A DNA stretch of 64,000 bases from Ophioderma brevispina. Taxonomy: Eukaryota > Echinodermata > Ophiuroidea > Amphilepidida > Ophiodermatidae. Under the pieces are notes generated by a model. It worked only from the letters and a program-made list of their open reading frames with translations. It was not told where the DNA came from and searched no databases. Of this stretch, positions 55,427 to 64,000 are shown one piece after another. Positions within the stretch are counted from its first letter, which is position 1, and the number at the start of each line of letters is the position of its first letter. The stretch covers positions 62,001-126,000 of the forward strand of contig JAMKCH010078985.1 in NCBI GenBank assembly GCA_023653785.1. The letters are read 5' to 3'. The translations under genes and the position numbers were made by a program.

Positions 55427-56292
55427 CTACGTGAATAAAAAAAATGTGCAAGGGTTGCAGATGAACTTGACCTTGATAAAATCACTGAATCATAGATTTG
55501 TTGTTGTTTTAATAAAGCAAATATAAGATACTTCCAAATGTTGAAAAAATGAAAGAAAACGATTAAAAAATAAGCAGATATGACTAATTTTGTAAGCACA
55601 CCTCTTTTTCCTCCATTCCAATGGGATTTATACAGTTAAGCAAGATTACGTTAATGTACGATATACGGGGCATAGCATTATGAAAGTAATGATGACCCAT
55701 GCTATTTTGTTTAAGTGATATGAATAGTCATGATCTCCTTCATTGATCTTCAAAAAGAATTTAATGTTCACACAAGATCTCACCCAATTAATCTTGATGT
55801 GTAAATGAAAAGGGTTTCAATACTACTACTACTATTTATAGATACAAGCTATGCCAATAAGGAACTAAAGTCTTTGCAATATCCTAAACAATGGGAAGAT
55901 CTTGTTTTCTTGCTCTGCAACAGGTGAATTGGTGTTTGGATTCGTCATATCAGTTGGCACATTGGTATAAATAAATTTATTGATTAATCCGTAGTTGAAA
56001 TAATAAAAAAAATGTAGCATTAAGTTCACAAAGGCATCATGATATTGATATTGTATACATTCTCACAAACACAAGTTTAATGTGTGTAAATCCCATAGGA
56101 ATGGCGAAAAAAGGGGTGTGTTTACAAAATTGGTCATATCTGGCTTATTTTTTAATCGATTTCTTTCATTTTTTCAACATTTGGAAGTATATTAGATGTG
56201 TTTTATAAAAACAACAACAAATCTATGATATAGTGATTGCATTAAGGTCAAGATCATCTTTAATCCTTGCACATTTTTTTTGATTCACGTAG
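55427..56292. mobile_element. TA-flanked foldback element (CTACGTGAAT tips)
   Basis: The left end CTACGTGAATAAAAAAAATG is complemented by the right end TTTTTTTGATTCACGTAG, with TA on both sides (55425-55426 and 56293-56294). The arms of about 210 bp pair through gtgcaagg, gacctt, tagatttgttgttgttt, ccaaatgttgaaaaaatgaa and ccattcca(a)tgggattta. The spacer is about 450 bp. Non-coding. Confidence 0.85.
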
Positions 56293-56819
56293 TATAGGTA
56301 AACTGGTGCCGATCACGTATGAGATTATTTAACCGTGTTTTATATTTTATAGTAATCTCAGCAATGTACGATACCATATTGCATTTCTTGCATATTGGTT
56401 GCTGGATACCATTCACCTTTGTTTTCTTCGAACACATGGTGAATTGAATAGAAATGAGGTTCAGCAATAAGTTATAGGGTCTCGGTTTTACACAAGATGT
56501 TAGGTCTCAGCTTGCCAAACAACATTTCATTCATGAATTTTGTTAATCTTCGTTTATTTTCCAATAAATGACGAAATATGGTCAAAGTTCATTGAACTCG
56601 CAGTTTATAAGCTCAAGGTTTATTCGTGAACTAGGAGAGCTCAGTCTAAATCGAGTCTGTGGTAACACCTGTAATCTTTTCAAATGCATGCATGAGTAAT
56701 AACAATGGCTCTGAAATTTCCAGATGGAAAAAAGAATCAAGTACTTTATCTTTGCATACCGGATGAATATCATTTTCCTCATTATTTGCTAGTGCCGAGG
56801 TAGTGCGATATATATAAAA

Positions 56820-57625
56820 CACAAAATCAAAAGTAAGTTTCCCCCCAAAAGAACCTACAATAATTTCCAGGATATCCGTTTTTTAAAGATGAAACATAGT
56901 AAAGTTTATAGCTATGGTTGTTAGGAAGCGGTGTTGTGAAAATGAGAGGAATCCCTTACTTCACGGCTGAATGAGCACAAATTAAACACGAAATGAGGCC
57001 TTTTGAAAAATTGCAAAGAGTGGTTTCATGTCCATATTTCACTGTGCTACAACATGTAATGGAATTCAGATTAAAATCCCCGCCAAGGTTGCACCAGCAT
57101 GTCACTTTTCTTTTGAAATCATTATACTCGGTCACCTGGTCAGGTATAAAGTGATGAATGCATCCATTCATGGGATACTGGGAGCATTCATAAGATTATG
57201 AATGGTGAAACACATGTCAATACAAAAGGACCTGTTATCAAAAATGTAGGCCTATACAACCAATAATTCCTGACCACAACACTCACTTGCAATTCACCAA
57301 CCACAAAGCATAAAGTATAAAGATGGTAAATTTAAGTCCAAACTGGGATGGCAATAATTAATCATACCCAGGTTATCTGACCAGGATAGGGCAATTGCAA
57401 TTAGCCTGTTGGAAGCTGGCACGCCTGTCATCATGATTGACGTTTTTGCAATTTTTAAAAAGGCCTCATTTTTTCTTTAATTTGTGCTCATGCAGCCGTG
57501 AAGTAACCGATTCTTCTCATTTTCACAACACCGCTTCCTAACAGCTATAGCATCCGTTAAAAAACGGATATCCTGGAAATTATAGTAGGTTCTTTTGGGG
57601 GGGGGAACTTACTTTTGATTTTGTG
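56820..57625. mobile_element. Foldback element (CACAAAATCAAAAGTAAG tips)
   Basis: The left arm (about 56820-57020) and right arm (about 57430-57625) are complementary through aaaagtaagtttcccccc, aaaagaacctacaataattt, ccaggatatccgtttttta, aggaagcggtgttgtgaaaa and tgagcacaaattaa. No target duplication is resolved. Non-coding spacer of about 410 bp. Confidence 0.8.
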
Positions 57626-57845
57626 CTTACATCCACTGGTTACAGGGGAAGAAATTAAATGACATTTTATTAATTTTGAAGAAAATGTGTGACATTTATG
57701 ATTGGCATACCTAATAAATATTAAGTATAATATTTATTAGTATTTATGATGGCAAAGGTTTTTACCTCGCCGAGGTATGTAATCAAAAGGAAAAAAATCA
57801 TTTGATCCAATGGCCTACATTAAAATTGACCATATCCATAAAACT

Positions 57846-59031
57846 GGATCGATAGACTATGGAGCATGTCCATCTATGCTATTGTTTTGCTGTCCCCATC
57901 AGGGTGCTAGGGAAAACCAAGTGTAATAATAAATTATTAAGTTCATATAACCGTCTGTTCCCGCATACAAAACTGGCACATTTTCTTGAAAATGAATAAA
58001 ATGTCACTTCAATTTCATTTCCCATAATATCAGTGACCAAGGACAGGGGCGTACCCAGACTCGGGGCAGAAACTTTCCCCCTTCACTTTCTCTTCCCTCT
58101 TTCTTTTCCTCTTCTTCCCTCTTTCCCTCTTCTTTTCCCCTTTCTTCTTCTCTTTTCCTTTCTCTTTTTCCCATTTTTTCTTCTCTTTCCCTCTTTTTCT
58201 TTCTCTTTTTCTCTTCGTTCTCCCTTTTTTCCTTCCCATTTTTTGGCTCCCCTTCCCGATTTTTTTGTGTCGGGGGGGGGGGGGCAGCTTGCCCCCCGGC
58301 CCCCCACTGGTTGCACCACTGCCAATGGATCCACTGGACTTCAGCAAACAACGGGGCTAAAGATATTCACTTTCCGGCCCGGTATGCGGTGGAGAAAAGC
58401 ACTTCAGATTCCTTTTCATCTGGGAGTGCAGAACCATTGTTATATAGTCTCGTAGTTGAAAAGATTTCAGGTGTACATCACCGCTTTGATTTAAACTGTG
58501 TATTTTTTCATGACGTAAGCTCAAAAGTACTTATCCTCATTCACAAATAAATAAATCTTGAGCTTCTATAGTGCGTAGACGAACAAAAATCATAAAAGAA
58601 TATTGCTGGGCAAGCTTTTTACCTATAATAACTTTGTGCAGAACCAAAACCCATAACTTATTGCTTAACTTCATTTCTATACAATTTACCGCGTTTCAGA
58701 AGCAAACTTTGTGTCAACGACCTATATTATAATGCAAACTGGTTAGTTTTTGTGAAAGAGGACGGGCATTTTGTTACTCAACCCGAATCGTGAAGGTGAT
58801 AACACCTGGCTATTACAATGGCTCCCATACCGGCCCATTGTAATATCTTTAGCTCATGATTTGCTGAATTCTATCCATTGGTCACTGATATTGCCAGTTT
58901 TGTATGCGGGAACAGACGGTTATATGATTTTAATAATTTATTGTGAATTTACACTTGGTTTTCCCGTAGCCCCCTGATGGGGACAACAGAACTTGTTATA
59001 CAGTTAGTTATTTGGTCTACGCCCATAGTCT
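57846..59031. mobile_element. Foldback element with another repeat inside its loop
   Basis: The arms 57846-57985 and 58885-59031 pair through gatagactatgg, tgtccccatcaggg, ggaaaaccaagtgtaa, aataaattatta, catataaccgtctgttcccg and catacaaaactggca. The loop holds the inverted-repeat element 58044-58321 and the 58318-58725 repeat. Confidence 0.75.
58044..58321. mobile_element. Short inverted-repeat element with polypyrimidine core and G/C run
   Basis: CAGGGGCGTACCCAG at 58044 and CTGGTTGCACCACTG ending at 58321 are near-complements. Between them lies about 170 nt of almost pure C/T, then GGG runs and cagcttgccccccggccccc. Long frames on both strands here (Lys/Glu-rich one way, Phe/Leu-rich the other) are a product of the C/T tract and are not genes. 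Confidence 0.7.
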
Positions 59032-59476
59032 ACGATTTCTTCGTTACGTTCCTGTGCATGAAACATGCTTAAACCACACTGACCCGTATCTCCATAATAC
59101 AATGAGTTAGCACACCCTACACTTTAAATTCTTGTTTTTCTTCCACAACGTCCAAACTAAAGATTCAAACAACTCGGATCTGTGGCAACACATACTGTGA
59201 CGTATTTGAAAGTGAAAACGATTCTGTAATGTGTAAGAGAAATGTAGCAATCACATGAGGTTCGATTCTAACATTTTCACAATCACAAAATATTTTAAAT
59301 GCCGTGCAATTTTCCCGTTTATAATCGAAATACTGTATGTTTCTTAAATATATTCCAATAATGCCAAATCGTGATTTTTTTATTGATAAACAATGCTTAA
59401 GAAACTGAAATTAAATATTATTTTTGCACCTTGATTTCGTACATGTTATTCATGGCGAGGTCCTTTTATTTCATTA

Positions 59477-59720
59477 AAGGCACTATCAGTGATCCTCCAA
59501 AAAGAATATTCATTTACAAGAGTAGTCTAAAAGTGAAGGATAAGTCTATATTATTCGCAAACGCTAGGTTTTTCCAAATGCAAATTATTAAGTAGCTCCT
59601 AGACCTAGTATGACTTGCAGGTATGTTAAGATAGTTATACTTGTTACAGACATACAAAAATCTGATTTTTGATTATTTTTTTCTCGATTTTCTAATTTGG
59701 CAAATCACTGATAGTGCCTT
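59477..59720. mobile_element. Small MITE with perfect terminal inverted repeats
   Basis: ATTAAAGGCACTATCAGTGA (from 59473) has an exact complement ending at 59724. The target duplication could be TA or TTAA, since both fit. The 244-bp interior is AT-rich and non-coding. The perfect ends suggest that this copy is young. Confidence 0.8.
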
Positions 59721-59724
59721 TAAT

Positions 59725-62339
59725 ACTGTTACAATTGAGCGGCTTCATATACAGATACATCTTGGAAAAAAAAGGTCGGCCATGAAATCCCAGACAGTTA
59801 TGTATACAGTATGGGTATTGTCAAATTGGCACGGAGTTCAGGGTTTCCAAGATTTTACCTCAGGCTATAGCTAAATTTTAAAGGGTAGGTGTTGGTGATT
59901 CCTCCCTAAAAATGATAGGTTTTGTGTGAAATTACCAGTTTATCTTTGAGTTTTACAAATATTTGAATCACAACGTTTACATCAACTTTAATTTGTTATG
60001 GCATTGAATTTAGCAACAGTATTACAAAGACTGTCGTTGAGGAGCGAACATATCAAGAGTGAATGAGATGCTGAGGGCAATCTTATTTGTGTGCGCGCCA
60101 GTTGTTAACATGCAGGAGGAAGGAGCTGAACTTTTTCAAGGTGTTTTGGTTGGGTTGAATGCTTTTCTATAGGAAATTGCGTGAAATAAATGATATGTAG
60201 GGTTTGTTTCATTTTTATTTTTTTAGAGGAGCTGAGATGCAACAATAGGTAAACACGCCCTGCTGTTAATGGCCCGCTCCCTTTACCGGATGTATTTCTC
60301 TTTAACAGATCATGCTTTTGAGATAAACTAGAGAAATATCACCAATTTGAACAGCACATTTAGCTTGACATCTTATGAACTATATCAATACGTCATGGCA
60401 CGTGTTTTGGTAATGTAGTGGCACTGACTTATACTCGTTAGATCTCATCAGTCATCATTGATACGACTCCCCTGTGGTCACTATGAGTTGATATGTGCAA
60501 TGCAGTGACAGTCGTTCGCTTTTGAATTGTTGTAATAGCTAGTACATGGAATGCATTTGAATGCGTATCTTTTGCAAAGAATTTATATTAACGCAGATTC
60601 TTTTCATGGCGACGGTTAGTGTATCAAAAAAAAAAAAAAAATGGAAAATTGAGCAAGTAGAAATCGACCTACCTGAACAGTGAAATACAATCGCTTTTTA
60701 CCACACATGCGAATCTGTTTGGTTGATTTATCAAGACCCTATGAAACTTATATACAAAATGGTGATTTTGAAAACCGGGGAATGGATACATTTATGTATC
60801 TGGGTACTAAAAACATACTTCTCACAGTCCAAAGTTTGTTAGTTACCAAAGCTGCCTTTCCACTAGTTCGTGGCCGTGTGTAAGGGAACTGGTTCCCGTG
60901 GCCTTTCGGTTTTTCTAATTTTTGGATTCCATATACATTAACCACTTTATCAAAAATCGATGTCCAATTTTTCTGAGCATTTACTAATATATTAGTTATG
61001 CAAATGAATACGACGTCATTAAAAAATATCGTAGGAAACGATCAAGTACCATGAAGGTTTCACTGAAAATGTCGAATATATTCCTTTGACCAGTACAAAC
61101 GCCTATCTGCGTTTCCACCTTGTTAGCGTCTTCAAATTGAAAATGGCGGGCAAAACGGGCGCATTTGAAGTTACAACCTTAAAATTATCATATTAAAGTA
61201 TATATATTTGGTTATACCATCCAAAATGTGTATATTAAGTGTAGATTATTTCCTTGACCATTAGAACTCGTGTTTGGCGTTTCCGTTTGATACAATGGAG
61301 AAATCCCAATGGGCGACCAATACTCTGCTGTTTCAGACTTTTCAAAAGCTACAATTCCCATATGTCTGTATTATTTAGTTATGTATCATCCAGAAATTGT
61401 TTGTAAAGGTATAAATTGGGGTATGCAGACATGTTTTGATCACCAGATATTTATTAATATTACTTTATTTGTTTATCAGTCTTAAATTTCAAGATGTTGG
61501 TCCCAAGTGAAAACAGGTACATGTCAATTTTAGAAGGTTTAAAGAGAACTTAAACGGAAGGGATAATTGCCATAATTTTTCATTGAAGTATGTTAACAAA
61601 CCAAAATATACTAGACATATTTCTAATTTTAAGGTTGTATTGTTTCATATTAAAATTCGTACGTTTATGGTGATTTCTGGATAATATTAACTAAATATAT
61701 CCAGATGGTAAATTGTCCATTTTAACGAATTGAAGACGTCCCATATTGGCTGTCTCTTGGATTAAGGCAAGATGATATTAATATATGCCTGACAAGAGTT
61801 TACGATGCCTTTAAAATAAAATACCATGGTTTCTTCACACACATTATATCTAGTCAAAGTGTGTATTTATTCAAAAATTTTGCCATTTTGATGGAACTTT
61901 TGGAGACATTTTGGTACCCATCCTGGATCTGAATCAAGCTAATGCTTGATAAGAGTTACTGATTACTCGTGAAAATATATGTTGGTGTTTCTTCCTCATA
62001 TTAATGATTATTTTGGCCAATATGCGCATTTTTAATTTTTTCATTTTTGGACGCCATCTTGAGTAATGCTGGAATGCTGCATGTTTTCATTGGTTTTAAC
62101 ATTTGACTGCGGTATAGAATGATAAAAGGAAACTATAAACGGTTGATTTGATTGTGTACTGGTGTATTTAATTTTGAAATATTACGTCATACTAAATTGC
62201 ATGTAAAATGGTGAACACACACTCGAAATAATTGGCACATCTTTTTTTGTTCATCTATCATATGACAGTCCTGCAGCGAACGAAATAACTTCAAAGCCCA
62301 CGGGCTCACCATGCCACCGACTACTATTTAATATATCAG
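59725..62339. other. Stretch with old dispersed repeats only
   Basis: Two loosely similar units (about 61060-61150 and 61240-61330) share ttcctttgacca, gtacaaacgc/gaactcgtg, gcgtttcc and aaaatggcg-type words. No coding region is supported. Confidence 0.4.
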
Positions 62340-62565
62340 CAGAAAAATGCGACTTAGAACCTTTTTGTCCTCTAGGATTATATGGAACCCTCAAGAATGG
62401 AACCCTTAGAAATGGTTCTTACAAATCTGAGAACCCAAAAGGTTCCAAACAGAACCATAAAAGTTGCTGTACAGCATTTAAAGAACTCCTTTTTGGTTCT
62501 TTGAAAAAACCTTACAGGTTCCCTATAGAGGACAAGTTTAGAACCTCTCTTGCCCTTTTTTTCTG
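62340..62565. mobile_element. Small inverted-repeat element built from GAACC/GGTTC words
   Basis: The left side CAGAAAAATGCG, then agaacctttttgtcctcta, is complemented on the right by tatagaggacaagtttagaacc and ending TTTTTTTCTG. In about 226 bp, GAACC or GGTTC recurs more than ten times in both orientations. Non-coding. Similar GGTTC-rich short repeats occur in other animals (from memory). Confidence 0.7.
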
Positions 62566-62771
62566 AAAGGCGGTGTCATTCCTGGGCTATTCCTAAAACG
62601 ATTTTTTGCCCGAGTAAAGTTTCCATAAAAGAATGTCCATCTTAAGGATCAGCTGGAAATGTTTCTTTGGTAAAAAAAATGTGATTTAAAAAAAAATTGT
62701 ATAGGACCAAATACGAAATTCAGCCTATGTTTTATATCGAAATACAAGCAAATCAAAATCACCTTTTTCTC

Positions 62772-62991
62772 TCGAAACATTTCTGTCTCTAGCCAAATAA
62801 CAGCGTGTGCCCCATAAAATGCAACACTTGGTGACAGTCGCCATAGGTGTTTGAAAAAATCCTACCACTGCTTGTTCTTTGTTGTAAGGTACGATAGGAG
62901 TGTTAGCTACTGGCCTTGAAAAGTTCATAGAGGAAGAGTCAATATTTGTTAAAGATATGGCCCCAGAAATAAAGCAACCCGCAAGACCCAT
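62772..62991 (-). CDS. Possible exon of a secreted protein (weak)
   Basis: A minus-strand frame reads MGLAGCFISGAISLTNIDSS, then NTPIVPYNKEQAVVGFFQTP and MATVTKCCILWGTRCYLARD before a possible donor AAAAG|GTGATT. In a neighbouring frame the same start region reads MKKWVLRVALFLGPYL, a signal-peptide-like string. The TKCCILxxxTRC spacing recalls PAN/apple-type Cys-rich domains, but this rests on a single short exon. It may be chance. Confidence 0.25.
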
Positions 62992-63699
62992 TTTTTCATT
63001 TGAGTACTATATTGCGTGCAGAACCCCAATATGAATATAGATCCCCCCCATTTTATTTTTTCAAATGAGTGGTGCTTACAACAAATCTTACCATATGAAT
63101 GAACAGCTAAAACAATTTTAAGACACTCAGATAAATTGGGAAAATAATAACTATTATCAACGAACACCTCGTCTTGTCCCAATTAGAACAACATTGGAAT
63201 TGAGCTATCATCATCATATTTTGGTGACAGAAATCAGAACGAGATTGTTCGAATCCAAACTCAATGACGATGACATAACTGACATTGTTTATTGAGTTTT
63301 TTGTTGAAAACTTATGTTATCCTTTCATGAGCTCGGATGTAACAAGCAAGTTGCCACCCAACGCTTTGAAAATTTTACGTGGAGTTTTGTCGATGAACTT
63401 CGTCCATAGTTGTATCTTTATAGTCTCGGAATGTATCTTATCACCAAATAAATCACGGTTTTTTTCATTAGCAGTATCATTATCAGTTTAATATAATAAT
63501 TATGTAAATGCAGTTTTTTTGAGGTTTTCTGCAAGAAATTTGGGCATTAAATGTTGAGGGCAATCAAATTGTTTGGCCATTTCCTGTTTCTTCAGTAACC
63601 ACCCTTGTTGTTTCCATCTTCTCATGTTGGTAATGGGTCCTTCGGATTATTTGATTGCTATGGTGCATTATTGATTCTATCGTCTATGAATTTCCATTT

Positions 63700-63838
63700 T
63701 CATATATATATATCTATATAAGTATATATATATATATTATATATATATATAGATATATATATTATATATATATATATAGATATACTATATATAATATATA
63801 ATAGATATCTAGAGATATATATATATATATATATTTAT
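63700..63838. repeat. (TA)n microsatellite
   Basis: Interrupted tata and gata runs. It directly precedes a stretch resembling the inner arm of the foldback family seen at 869-2240. Confidence 0.9.
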
Positions 63839-63841
63839 CTT

Positions 63842-63890
63842 ATCTCGGCATTTTTTCAATCAGTATTGTGCCAAAGTCCGATAATTTTAA
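63842..63890 (-). repeat. Possible partial copy of the 0.9-2.2 kb foldback family
   Basis: tctcggcattttttcaatca, then gtattgtgccaaagtcc, resembles the complement of 1770-1830 (tgccgagatac, ctgatagaaaaacatgcc, gacagcgtact, gtccgactttg). Both sit next to (TA)n. The similarity covers only about 45 bp and the window ends soon after. Confidence 0.4.
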
Positions 63891-64000
63891 AGTGAGAGAC
63901 TGTAATATGACAGCTGTGTGTGTAGTGTGTTTATGCATATGTCCATTTCTGATTTCAGGAGAGTGCCGGAAGGGAAAAAACCGTGAATCCTGAAATTTTA

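Noticed and set aside
58004..58351. A 115-codon minus-strand frame rich in Lys, Glu and Arg, and a 140-codon plus-strand frame rich in Phe, Leu and Ser over the same bases
   Set aside because: Both follow directly from a C/T-only tract inside an inverted-repeat element. The composition explains the open frames on both strands.

Overview
This window looks like nuclear DNA of an animal. It is AT-rich, has no long uninterrupted reading frame, contains GT-AG introns with polypyrimidine tracts, and is packed with short inverted-repeat transposons and decayed non-LTR retrotransposons. Recurrent words such as taggccta, CTAG-rich stretches near 5.1 and 25.7 kb, and ggtcaaaggtca repeats fit a marine invertebrate deuterostome, most likely an echinoderm. 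That placement is an inference and not a proof. No rRNA, tRNA or CRISPR array was recognised.

One protein-coding gene can be supported. It lies on the + strand and spans about 14.75 to 47.34 kb in at least twelve exons, with introns of up to about 7 kb. Its product is a Glu/Lys/Gln-rich coiled-coil protein, followed by a Ser/Thr-rich, probably disordered region and an acidic-then-basic C-terminus. I do not recognise the family. The exons up to 37.5 kb are open and most join in phase. The exons from 38.7 kb onward keep good splice sites but carry several frameshifts and stops, which suggests either indel errors in the assembly or recent decay of the 3' half. One phase mismatch (between 20,820 and 27,915) implies a missed exon or an indel.

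The rest is mostly mobile DNA. Region by region: 0.9-3.6 kb holds two foldback elements. 3.6-10.6 kb shows nothing I can name. 10.6-11.6 and 22.4-23.4 kb hold two inverted copies of a TTAA-flanked element. 13-14.4 kb has a reverse-transcriptase relic and two small inverted-repeat elements. 16.1 kb has a small element full of AP-1-type heptamers. 18.7-20.1 kb has an element with poly-G/C and internal tandem repeats. 21.7-27.8 kb is a nest of a LINE 3' end and TTAA elements inside one another. 28.6-29.4 kb is a giant palindrome built from one short word. 37.6-38.6 kb has two more inverted-repeat elements. 44-47.2 kb is a family with a 320-bp and a 2.8-kb member filling one intron. 47.8-48.4 kb has a TA-flanked element. 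51.3-53.5 kb has a relic resembling a PIN/FEN-type nuclease ORF abutting an antisense LINE. 53.6-59.7 kb is a chain of nested and adjacent TA-flanked foldback elements. 62.3 kb has another word-palindrome element. 63.7 kb to the end is TA microsatellite followed by a possible fragment of the first foldback family.

The most unusual signals are the word-palindromes (13.6, 16.1, 28.6, 62.3 kb), the nuclease-like mobile ORF relic, two TTAA elements sharing one target site, and a natural filled/empty site pair (53.85 kb versus 39.37 kb).
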